DNA from: Anaerolineales bacterium
GTDB taxonomy: Bacteria; Chloroflexota; Anaerolineae; Anaerolineales; Villigracilaceae
Assembly: GCA_025938055.1 (NCBI GenBank)
Contig: JAICQC010000044.1
Coordinates: 1-17,184, forward strand
Reading direction: 5' to 3'
Length of the DNA stretch: 17,184 nt
The notes under the pieces were generated by a model that saw nothing but the letters and a program-made list of their open reading frames with translations, made no database searches and had not been told where the DNA came from. The position numbers and the translations under genes are program-made. Each line of letters starts with the position of its first letter. Positions within the stretch are counted from its first letter, which is position 1. Positions 1 to 6,938 of the stretch are shown piece after piece.

Positions 1-1
1 G

Positions 2-2950
2 GCTGTGGATTGGCTCGAACAGATCTTCCGCGGCATCGAAGAGGCAGATGCCTTCCTCTTTCTCATCAGCCCAGACTCGGTCGCATCTGAGGTCTGCAAG
101 GTGGAAATCAACAAGGCGGCGCAGAACAACAAACGCATCATCCCCATCGTCCTGCGCGATGTCGATCCGAAGATCGCTCCAGAGAACATAGCCAAACTGA
201 ACTGGACCTTTATACGCGAGACCGATAATTTTGAAGAGGGGCTTGCAAAGGTCAAGACCGCCATAGAGCTGGACTTGGATTGGCTGGAGGAGCATCGCCG
301 CTTACAGGTGCGTTCCCTGGAGTGGCACCGCAAAAAAGATCCCAGCCTGCTCCTGCGCGGCAGGGACCTGCGCAACGCCCGGCACATGGTCGCCACCGCG
401 ACCGTCAAAGACCCCATCCCCACAGACCTGCAGCAAAAGTTTATCCAGCACAGCCTGCAAAGTGAAAGGAATCGAACCATCACTTTCTTCGCAACCGGCA
501 TTGCAGTGATCGCGCTGGCTGTGTTGTCTCTTCTCGCTACTCAGGCAAGAGACGAGGCCCAGGTCCAGCGGGATCGCGCTGTAACAGCGCAAGCAGAGGA
601 GGCGAAGCAAAGACAAATTGCCGAAGCAGCGCGAGACGAGGAAGAGAAGCAAAGACAGATCGCCGAAGATGCACAAAAACTGGAGGCAGAAGCGCGGACG
701 CTTGCCGAGAGCAACGAAATCCAGGCAGAAGCCCAGCGCAGCGCCGCCAGAGCCCAGATCTATATAAACCGCCCGGGAGAACTATACACCAGTACTCTGC
801 TTGCGATCGACTCGATGCGAAGAGCGCCCTCGGATGAAGCAGAGGAAATTCTGCGGAGGAACATCAGCCTGCTTCCTCTCCCGGTGACGCAATTCGCGCA
901 GGCAGGCAAAATCAATTCCCTGGCTTTTAACGCGGAAGGCGATACGTTCGTAACCGCCAGCGCCGATGGCACCGCCTGCGCCTGGAGAATTGAAGAAGAG
1001 CAGGTAGACAGCCTTTTTTGCACATCTCCCGATACGCCAGGGTTGAATGCCGCGGCATTTAGTCGGGACGGTTCATTTCTGGTTACGGGCGATCAGACAG
1101 GTCTCGTCCAGATATTGGATCCTCAGACCGGGGACCTGCTGCGGAAATTTCAGCGTGTTGAACCGCCGTCCAGTCAGGTCCAGATTGCGGAGGTGGACAG
1201 CGAAAATCCGCAGGACGAATCTACTTCACGGAACGTCCCGGTCCGCAGTATCAGCACGCGTCCCACGCAGGCACCACAAATTGCCGTCGCTTTTGACGAT
1301 GGGTGGATCCCGGTCTTCAACCCTACTACAGGCAAGATCAGCTCTCCGCTGTGGATCGGCAACCGTCCGAATGTTTCGGGTGTCAGCCCGAATGGCACCT
1401 GGCTGGTAGCCGGTTCTGAAAACGGACGAGTGTCCGTCTGGAATTTAGGCAACGGGAGACGATTTTCCACTTCCACACATCGAGGTGGAGTCTTGGCAAT
1501 GGCATTCAGCCCCCGAGAAAACAAAGTAGTGACTGCTGGTGGTGACAGCATTGCTGTAACCAACCTCAGTTCGGAGAAGGAACTTTACCGAATCCCTGTG
1601 CAGAGTCCCATCAGAGACATTGCGTTCAGCCCTGATGGTTCCTGGTTCGTCACGGCATCTGATGATCACCGGATTCGGACCTGGGAAACTCTTACCGGCA
1701 ATGAACAGCACGCGATGTCACAGGATGGCGTTGTGACCGAGGTAGTAGTCAGCTCCGATGGCAAGTGGATCGCCTCGACTGGTGATGACCGGACCGCCAG
1801 GATGTGGGATGCACAGACCGGAGCGGAAATCTTCCAGATCCCGCTGAGCGCCAGCGGTGCCCAGCTTGCATTTGCCAATGATGATAAGTGGCTGGTTACC
1901 ACAGACGCAAATGGCGCCATCGCCATCTGGGATGTCTCTGTGATGACTCTGCCAGCGTTGTCTGTGCCATCGGGCGGAATCGTATCTCATGTGGAATACA
2001 GCCTATCGGGCGAATGGCTGGCTGTTGCCTCCGCAGACAAGATCTGGCTGCTGACTCCCGATCCGAATTCCATTTTGAAAGAGTCTGGGTTCGGCTTACC
2101 GGCACAGGACTTCAATTCGAATATAACGAAACTTACCTTCAGCCATGACTTCACTTCATTAGGCATCCTCACAGAAGAAAATGAGGTTGCCATTTACAAT
2201 CTTGAGGCGCGCAAACTCCAGCCAATCGCAGTGGCTGAACGTATTCAATCTATTGCGTTTTCACCAGACAGCCAGCAGTTGATCACGAGTGACTTGAATG
2301 GCAGGCTCCAGGCATGGAATGTGTTGGACGGTGAACTGCTCGTGGAGGCGGATGAATTTCCGCAGGGTTCTTCCCTCACCAGCGCCAGTGAAGCGCTGGC
2401 AATCGGCTCAGCGGATCAGATCATCATCCTGAGCAAGGATGGGAACGGCGACTTCCCCGCGATCGACTTAAGTGGAAATAAGGCGTTGCTGGTTTTTAGC
2501 GTAGACGGTTCTCTGCTGGCTTCGGGCAGTCCGAGCGGAGAGGTCACCGTTTTTCAGCATCAAGGCAGCCAGATTATAAAGCTAACATCCTTCACGAAAG
2601 GTCAGGCTGCTTCCCTTGCTTTCCATCCCAATGGAGACTTGCTTGCCGTGGGGACCGCGAAAACCGTTTATCTCATGGACATTGCCACCGGCAAGGAGGT
2701 TGCTCGAATTTCGCACAGAAGTTCAGTGAACAGTGTCTCATTTTCGGCAGATGGGAGTTATCTGGTAACCGCATCCTCCCAAGCACTTCAATTCTGGGAA
2801 ATGGCTGAAATCCAGCAGGTTAGAAGTGAGGATTTAATCACAACAGCCTGTTCATACCTGTATAAGAATTTTAGTTCCGCCCAATGGGGGCAGTTCTTTG
2901 TGGGTGAGAAGTACGAACCTTTGTGCAAAGATTTGCCAACGCCTGAATGA
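2..2950 (+). CDS. TIR domain-transmembrane-coiled coil-WD40 repeat protein, 5' end cut by window
   Basis: The frame is open to the left edge, so the start lies outside; residues are numbered from the codon at base 5. Residues 1-90 are the C-terminal two thirds of a TIR domain. The segment ISPDSVASEVCKVEI carries Glu34 where TIR NAD-cleaving enzymes have their catalytic glutamate. A linker (91-155) with LLLRGRDL follows, then one membrane segment (about 158-179), an Ala/Glu/Gln-rich coiled coil (about 180-250) and about 14-15 WD40-like repeats (300-940), enough for two seven-bladed propellers. It ends in a Cys/Trp tail (SEDLITTAC to CKDLP). I see no NTPase domain between TIR and the repeats. 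By family knowledge the TIR would be a signalling or NADase effector and the propellers a sensor or scaffold; a defence role is inference only. A terminator follows directly. Domain calls are firm, function is not. Confidence 0.9.
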   Translation, partial: AVDWLEQIFRGIEEADAFLFLISPDSVASEVCKVEINKAAQNNKRIIPIVLRDVDPKIAPENIAKLNWTFIRETDNFEEGLAKVKTAIELDLDWLEEHRRLQVRSLEWHRKKDPSLLLRGRDLRNARHMVATATVKDPIPTDLQQKFIQHSLQSERNRTITFFATGIAVIALAVLSLLATQARDEAQVQRDRAVTAQAEEAKQRQIAEAARDEEEKQRQIAEDAQKLEAEARTLAESNEIQAEAQRSAARAQIYINRPGELYTSTLLAIDSMRRAPSDEAEEILRRNISLLPLPVTQFAQAGKINSLAFNAEGDTFVTASADGTACAWRIEEEQVDSLFCTSPDTPGLNAAAFSRDGSFLVTGDQTGLVQILDPQTGDLLRKFQRVEPPSSQVQIAEVDSENPQDESTSRNVPVRSISTRPTQAPQIAVAFDDGWIPVFNPTTGKISSPLWIGNRPNVSGVSPNGTWLVAGSENGRVSVWNLGNGRRFSTSTHRGGVLAMAFSPRENKVVTAGGDSIAVTNLSSEKELYRIPVQSPIRDIAFSPDGSWFVTASDDHRIRTWETLTGNEQHAMSQDGVVTEVVVSSDGKWIASTGDDRTARMWDAQTGAEIFQIPLSASGAQLAFANDDKWLVTTDANGAIAIWDVSVMTLPALSVPSGGIVSHVEYSLSGEWLAVASADKIWLLTPDPNSILKESGFGLPAQDFNSNITKLTFSHDFTSLGILTEENEVAIYNLEARKLQPIAVAERIQSIAFSPDSQQLITSDLNGRLQAWNVLDGELLVEADEFPQGSSLTSASEALAIGSADQIIILSKDGNGDFPAIDLSGNKALLVFSVDGSLLASGSPSGEVTVFQHQGSQIIKLTSFTKGQAASLAFHPNGDLLAVGTAKTVYLMDIATGKEVARISHRSSVNSVSFSADGSYLVTASSQALQFWEMAEIQQVRSEDLITTACSYLYKNFSSAQWGQFFVGEKYEPLCKDLPTPE

Positions 2951-2953
2951 TGC

Positions 2954-2984
2954 AAGTCGGGATTAATTCCCGGCTTGTTTTTTT
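2954..2984 (+). terminator. Rho-independent terminator of the TIR/WD40 gene
   Basis: AAGTCGGGA and TCCCGGCTT form a 9-bp stem (one G-T wobble) around a TTAAT loop. GTTTTTTT follows at 2977-2984. It starts three bases after the stop codon. Confidence 0.85.
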
Positions 2985-3110
2985 AAGACCAGGAAGTGTA
3001 TAAGGCAACTCATGAACATGGCTGCGATAATGTGAAGTAGAATAAATCCAGACATCACTACCCCATTCATACAAATAAACCCCGAGTATTCTAGTAATAA
3101 AAGAGGAAAA

Positions 3111-4100
3111 ATGGACCCCATTAAAGGCTTGCATCATGTGACGGCTGTCACCCGGGATGCACAGGTCAATGTGGATTTTTATCGCAACGTGCTGGGTCAG
3201 CGCTTCGTCAAAAAGACAGTCAATTTCGACTCCCCGGACAGCTATCACTTTTACTTTGCAGATCGGGTCGGCACGCCCGGGAGTGTATTAACTTTCTTCG
3301 TCTGGCAAAATGTGAAACGGGGGACGCGGGGCAACGGTGAAACTGCCGCCGTAGCATACAACATCTCTTCGGGTTCGATCGGCTTCTGGCAGGATTATCT
3401 CAAAGCCAAGGGAATTATCGTTCACCCGGTGGAACAACGCTTCGGTATGGAGATATTGTCCTTTGACGACCCGGACGGAATGAGCATCGAACTGGTTGCT
3501 TCCGGCTCGGCGCCCGATATCAAGCATTGGGAAGCAGGACCCATCCCGCAGGGACATGCGCTGAGCGGCTTTCATAGCGTCACGCTGTGGCTGGTCGAAA
3601 TCGAGCCGACCGCCGATCTACTCATCAATCAAATGGGTTACACATTTGCGGGACGGGAAGGCAATCGGCATCTCTTTACCAGCGGAGCTGGATCGCTAGC
3701 AAATACACTGGATATCCTGCATAGTCCCGTCCAGCCTGAGGATATGCCCGATGAGGCGTTGTTTGGCGCAGGCTCCATACATCACATCGCATTCCGTGTA
3801 CCCACTGATGATGAGCAGCTCGAATATCAATCCGCTTTACGCTCGGCTGGTTATGGAGTGACACCCGTGCGCGACCGCAGTTATTTCCATTCCATTTATT
3901 ACCGCGAGCCGGGCGGTGTCCTGTTCGAGATCGCAACAGAGGGTCCGGGCTTTGCGATTGACGAACCCGTGGATGCACTGGGTGAATCTCTGAAGCTGCC
4001 CGAATGGTTCGAGCCCACACGCAGTGTTATTGAGCAGAGTCTTCCACCTGTCATCCTACAGCCCGTCGACTCGAATTCAACCCCTGAAATCGATGTGTAG
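3111..4100 (+). CDS. VOC-superfamily ring-cleaving dioxygenase (MhqO-like), 329 aa
   Basis: Two glyoxalase/extradiol-dioxygenase modules (residues about 5-130 and 152-285) match proteins annotated as ring-cleaving dioxygenase or MhqO/LinE-like hydroquinone dioxygenase. Family-typical segments are GLHHVTA, FVKKTVNFD and GSIHHIAFRV. Likely metal ligands are His8 or His9, His224 or His225, and Glu273 in VLFEIATEGPG. These enzymes use Fe(II) to open quinol-type aromatic rings; the substrate here is unknown. The ATG at 3111 has AGAGGA four bases upstream. The gene stands alone: a terminator precedes it and the next gene is on the other strand. The oddity is its end. After LPEWFEPTRSVIEQSLPP, where relatives usually stop, the tail runs to SNSTPEIDV, and those last codons are antisense to a decayed nucleotidyltransferase. 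The tail is probably acquired. Confidence 0.88.
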   Translation: MDPIKGLHHVTAVTRDAQVNVDFYRNVLGQRFVKKTVNFDSPDSYHFYFADRVGTPGSVLTFFVWQNVKRGTRGNGETAAVAYNISSGSIGFWQDYLKAKGIIVHPVEQRFGMEILSFDDPDGMSIELVASGSAPDIKHWEAGPIPQGHALSGFHSVTLWLVEIEPTADLLINQMGYTFAGREGNRHLFTSGAGSLANTLDILHSPVQPEDMPDEALFGAGSIHHIAFRVPTDDEQLEYQSALRSAGYGVTPVRDRSYFHSIYYREPGGVLFEIATEGPGFAIDEPVDALGESLKLPEWFEPTRSVIEQSLPPVILQPVDSNSTPEIDV

Positions 4101-4354
4101 ACTTCCAGCCGCATGGGAGGCAGCCCATACAAATAATCTTTCCCTTGTGAAGGAACAGTTCCAGGGTTAGACGTGGGTTATCAAACCCAAAGTCCTTTAG
4201 GGCAGCAACAAGTTTTTCAGCATCATCTGGATGAACAGCAGCCCAAATACGCATGCTACCCAACTGCATACCCCCCGATCAATAAATCGCGAATATCATG
4301 TTCTTTCAGCAATTTCAAGAACTCTTTGAAGTCGGGCGGTAGCGTCAGCGCCAT
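4066..4354 (-). pseudogene. Decayed nucleotidyltransferase (AbiEii/DUF6036-like), N-terminal and middle parts only
   Basis: Reading the minus strand in three successive frames rebuilds one protein. From the ATG at 4354 comes MALTLPPDFKEFLKLL to LLIGGYAVG, then a stop. In a second frame (4269 down) comes MRIWAAVHPDDAEKLVAALK to KIICMG. In a third (4132 down) comes GLPPMRLEVYTSISGVEF. Intact relatives read GGYAVG, then about a dozen residues with the D-x-D metal motif, then IWVAVHP. Here only about 10 bases separate the two blocks, so the active site is deleted. A one-base loss in the GGG near 4127 explains the second shift. The C-terminal half is absent, since coding sequence of the plus-strand dioxygenase begins there. 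Frames and motifs are seen directly; family assignment is from memory of such proteins. Confidence 0.72.
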
Positions 4355-4547
4355 AATTGATTCTCTGCAATAATTCCATCTGTTGCAGACGTTCGAGAGG
4401 AGTTCTGGAAAGCCAATATTCCCTGTCCTGCTGGTCAGCCTCTTCAAAGGAAGAAACAACCAAGAAGGCAGTTCGATCTAGCCTGGGGAATTCATTCTCG
4501 TCCAGATATATAAGTATAGCGGAGCAAAAAACAGGTCGGAATGTCAT
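4296..4547 (-). CDS. Small conserved partner ORF of the nucleotidyltransferase relic, possibly broken at its start
   Basis: The conserved part begins around RLDRTAF and SFEEADQQDREYW, then LSRTPLERLQQMELLQRINYG and ends ARLQRVLEIAERT. This resembles short proteins found just upstream of AbiEii-like nucleotidyltransferases (EADRQYWLSRTPEER style). Its last 20 codons overlap the first codons of the relic in another frame. The first ATG (4547) lies inside the terminator hairpin of the dehydrogenase operon and the residues after it do not look conserved. The true start is therefore uncertain and may be lost. With its partner destroyed it is probably decaying. Function unknown; an antitoxin-like role would be a guess. 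Confidence 0.4.
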   Translation of the reverse strand: MTFRPVFCSAILIYLDENEFPRLDRTAFLVVSSFEEADQQDREYWLSRTPLERLQQMELLQRINYGADATARLQRVLEIAERT

Positions 4548-4557
4548 TCCGACCTGT
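4525..4557 (-). terminator. Rho-independent terminator of the dehydrogenase operon
   Basis: ACAGGTCGGAAT and ATTCCGACCTGT form a perfect 12-bp stem with a three-base loop (or 11 bp with five). On the minus strand it is followed by a T run (complement of 4526-4531). It begins four bases past the E2 stop. Confidence 0.9.
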
Positions 4558-4561
4558 TCGC

Positions 4562-5878
4562 TTACACTAACATCCTCACCGGATTTTCGAGGAACTCTGC
4601 CAGCTTCTGCATGAACTGGGCGGCCTCCGCCCCATCGCTCACGCGGTGATCGACCGAGATGGTGGCTTTCATGCGCCAGCCGATTTTGATTTCATTATTT
4701 TCCACAACTGGGATCTGACGGGCCGAGCCAACCGCCAAAATTCCGGCTTCCGGCGGATTAATGATCGCGAAAAAGTTTTCCACATCGAACATGCCCAGAT
4801 TAGAGATCGAGAAGGTGGAACCCTCGATATCATTGGGGCGTACCTTGCCCTCGCGCGCACCAGCGACCATACGTTTCACGTCCGCGGAAAGGGCGCGCAG
4901 GGGCGTCTGATCGGTATTACGGCTAACGACAGTCAGCAAGCCACCTTCCACCGCGACCGCCACACCCACATTGACCGCGCCATGGCGAATCACCTTATCT
5001 CCAGCAAAGGATGCATTTACATTCGGGAATTCGCGCAGAGTCAACGCGACGGCTTTGATGATGAAGTCATTCACCGAGACCTTCTCATCCTTGCCCAGAT
5101 AGTCATTGATCTGTTTGCGCAGCGCCATAAGCGCGTCCATTTTGTATTCATGGGTCACATAAAAATGCGGGACGCTGGTCTTGGACTCGGTCATGCGGCG
5201 CGCGATCGCCTGGCGCAGCTTCGTCAGCTGGATGGTTTCATCTTCCGCAGCAGCGGCAACAGCCGCCGGAGCAGGCTGCCGGCTCGCGGCGGACGGCTGT
5301 CCACTTGATAGCGCGGCTTCCACATCCTTGCGGACAACGCGTCCGCCGGGACCCGTTCCCTGCAGACGTGATAGATCCAGGTTATTGTCGCGGGCAATCT
5401 TCTTCGCCAGCGGCGAAGCTTTAACGGGACCTTCCTGCTGCCCGTCAGGGCGTGGCGCGGCGGCTTGCTCAGAGGGAGCAGGTTCTGGCGTAGGTTGAGG
5501 CGCAGCTTCCGCCTTTGGCTTTTCAACGCTTTCCTTGGGTTGCTCTGTTTCTGTCTTCAGTTCCTCGCCGCCCGCATCATCTGTCTTCTTTTCAGTTTTT
5601 GGCTCAGCAGGTTTTGCAGGCGCATCTTCGATCTTTTCATCTGCAGAGCCCACAATTGCGATTGGGTCACCGATCGGGACAACACTACCCTCTTCCACCA
5701 GCAGTTTACGAACGACACCGCTCGCCGATGACTCTACTTCAACGGTGGCTTTATCGGTTTCGATTTCTGCCAGGATCTCGCCTTTGTTGACGTTCTCACC
5801 TTCATTCTTCACCCAACGGACGAGCACACCTTCCTGCATGTCGAAGCCCAGCTTGGGCATGGAGATTGTCTCAGCCAT
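4562..5878 (-). CDS. pdhC: 2-oxoacid (pyruvate) dehydrogenase complex E2, dihydrolipoamide acyltransferase, 438 aa
   Basis: E2 forms the core of the complex and moves the acyl group from lipoate to CoA. Residues 1-78 are one lipoyl domain with the lipoylated Lys43 in ETDKATVE. Residues 79-150 are a Pro/Ala/Glu-rich swinging linker. Residues 153-190 are the peripheral-subunit-binding domain (SPLAKKIARDNNLDLS, GTGPGGRVVRKD). Residues 214-438 are the catalytic domain with DHRVSDGAEAA (His411, Asp415). The length is normal for a one-lipoyl E2. The ATG shares one base with the E1 beta stop (TAATG), and the Shine-Dalgarno AAAGGAGGT lies inside E1 beta (5888-5896), so the two are translationally coupled. 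It is the last gene of the operon. An acetoin or branched-chain substrate cannot be excluded from sequence alone. Confidence 0.95.
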   Translation of the reverse strand: MAETISMPKLGFDMQEGVLVRWVKNEGENVNKGEILAEIETDKATVEVESSASGVVRKLLVEEGSVVPIGDPIAIVGSADEKIEDAPAKPAEPKTEKKTDDAGGEELKTETEQPKESVEKPKAEAAPQPTPEPAPSEQAAAPRPDGQQEGPVKASPLAKKIARDNNLDLSRLQGTGPGGRVVRKDVEAALSSGQPSAASRQPAPAAVAAAAEDETIQLTKLRQAIARRMTESKTSVPHFYVTHEYKMDALMALRKQINDYLGKDEKVSVNDFIIKAVALTLREFPNVNASFAGDKVIRHGAVNVGVAVAVEGGLLTVVSRNTDQTPLRALSADVKRMVAGAREGKVRPNDIEGSTFSISNLGMFDVENFFAIINPPEAGILAVGSARQIPVVENNEIKIGWRMKATISVDHRVSDGAEAAQFMQKLAEFLENPVRMLV

Positions 5879-6852
5879 TATTTCAAGACCTCCTTTACCG
5901 CCGCGACGATGTCAGGCACTTGCGGGAGCGCAGCCTGTTCGAGGGTGCGGTTGTAGGGAAGCGGCACTTCCTTCTGCGCCACGCGGATAATCGGTGCATC
6001 GACATAATCAAACGCTTCTTCGTAAATACGGCTTCCGACTTCAGAGCCTACGCCATAGGACTTCCAGCCCTCTTCCACAAGGACAGCGCGGTTCGTTTTT
6101 TTGAAGGACTCAATGACAGGCTCCATATCCAGCGGACGCAATGTTCGCAGGTCAACGATCTCAATTTCGATACCTTCCTTGGCGAGCTCGTCTGCCGCTT
6201 TCATGGAAAGTTCGAGACCTTTTGAATACGTGACAACGGTGACATCCTTGCCTTCGCGCTGCACCTTGGATTGGCCGATTGGGATTGTGTATTCGCCTTC
6301 AGGAACCTCGCCGCGCACCTGATACATCGTGGCGTGCTCAATGAACAGGATCGGGTCATTCGACCGGATGGATGATTTCAGCAATCCTTTGGCATCCTCC
6401 GGCGTCCCGGGCGATACCACCGTAAGACCCGGGAAGTGCGCAAAGATCGCGTCGGGAGTTTGTGAATGGGTGGCGCCAAGCTGACGTCCACCGCCGCCCA
6501 CCGCGCGGATGACCATCGGCACCTGGAACTGTCCGCCGAACATGTAATGAAGTTTTGGCGCCTGGTTGACGATGTAATCCATCGCCGAGAACGCAAAGTT
6601 GATCGTCATCAGTTCCGCGATGGGACGCTGCCCCACCAGCGCCGCGCCGATTGCCGCGCCGATGATCGCATTTTCAGCGATCGGCGTGTCTTTGATGCGG
6701 TCGGGACCATACTTGTCATAAAAGCCTTTGGTTACAGCATAGGTACCGCCCCAAACGCCCACTTCTTCGCCGAGAATAAAGACTGCCGGGTCGCGGTCCA
6801 TCTCTTCCATTAGAGCTTGCGAGATCGCCTCGCGCATGGTTATTTTTGCCAT
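5878..6852 (-). CDS. pdhB: 2-oxoacid (pyruvate) dehydrogenase E1 subunit beta, 324 aa
   Basis: This is the transketolase-like half of the heterotetrameric E1, which with E1 alpha binds thiamine diphosphate and decarboxylates the 2-oxoacid. Family signatures are LGEEVGVWGG (26-36), DTPIAENAIIG with the cofactor-activating Glu60, FAFSAMDYIVNQ (87-97), and GGGRQLGATHSQ with His129. The C-terminal transketolase domain starts near residue 190 and includes DLRTLRPLD and VLVEEGWKSYGVG. The ATG has GAGGA five bases upstream. It follows E1 alpha after an 86-base spacer containing repeats and overlaps E2 by one base. The length matches AcoB/PdhB proteins. Confidence 0.96.
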   Translation of the reverse strand: MAKITMREAISQALMEEMDRDPAVFILGEEVGVWGGTYAVTKGFYDKYGPDRIKDTPIAENAIIGAAIGAALVGQRPIAELMTINFAFSAMDYIVNQAPKLHYMFGGQFQVPMVIRAVGGGGRQLGATHSQTPDAIFAHFPGLTVVSPGTPEDAKGLLKSSIRSNDPILFIEHATMYQVRGEVPEGEYTIPIGQSKVQREGKDVTVVTYSKGLELSMKAADELAKEGIEIEIVDLRTLRPLDMEPVIESFKKTNRAVLVEEGWKSYGVGSEVGSRIYEEAFDYVDAPIIRVAQKEVPLPYNRTLEQAALPQVPDIVAAVKEVLK

Positions 6853-6855
6853 AGA

Positions 6856-6890
6856 TTCCTCGTTATACGATATTCGCTATTCGATACTCG
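6856..6890. repeat. Degenerate 7-bp tandem repeat in the E1 alpha-E1 beta spacer
   Basis: On the plus strand five heptamers follow each other: TTCCTCG, TTATACG, ATATTCG, CTATTCG, ATACTCG, with consensus close to ATATTCG. A sixth, shortened copy (TTATCG) follows. The first copy contains the complement of the E1 beta Shine-Dalgarno sequence. Confidence 0.6.
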
Positions 6891-6912
6891 TTATCGGCTG
6901 TTAATTTCTGAA

Positions 6913-6927
6913 GTTCGATTATCGAAC
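6913..6927. repeat. Perfect short palindrome in the E1 alpha-E1 beta spacer
   Basis: GTTCGAT-T-ATCGAAC is 7 bp on each side of a single central base, in the same AT/CG-style sequence as the neighbouring heptamers. It could be a protein-binding site or a remnant of a dispersed repeat; the one-base centre makes a tight RNA hairpin unlikely. Confidence 0.5.
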
Positions 6928-6938
6928 ATCGAAGGTCG

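Larger units (their letters stand above)
4101..4561. other. 461-base stretch with no intact full-length gene
   Basis: This interval between the dioxygenase and the E2 gene holds, on the minus strand, the nucleotidyltransferase relic, its small partner ORF and the E2 terminator. The only other open frames, on the plus strand (4173-4373, 4357-4614), lack recognisable motifs and I do not call them. Confidence 0.7.

Noticed and set aside
2985..3110. Promoter for the dioxygenase gene (TAGAAT near 3038)
   Set aside because: No acceptable -35 at the right distance; AT-rich sequence makes chance matches likely.
4646..5308. 220-codon plus-strand open frame opposite the E2 gene
   Set aside because: It is the antisense shadow of a certain E2 coding region, and its residues show no family motif.
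6856..6890. Heptamer array as a CRISPR or other repeat-spacer array
   Set aside because: Units are contiguous 7-mers without spacers and lie inside an operon.
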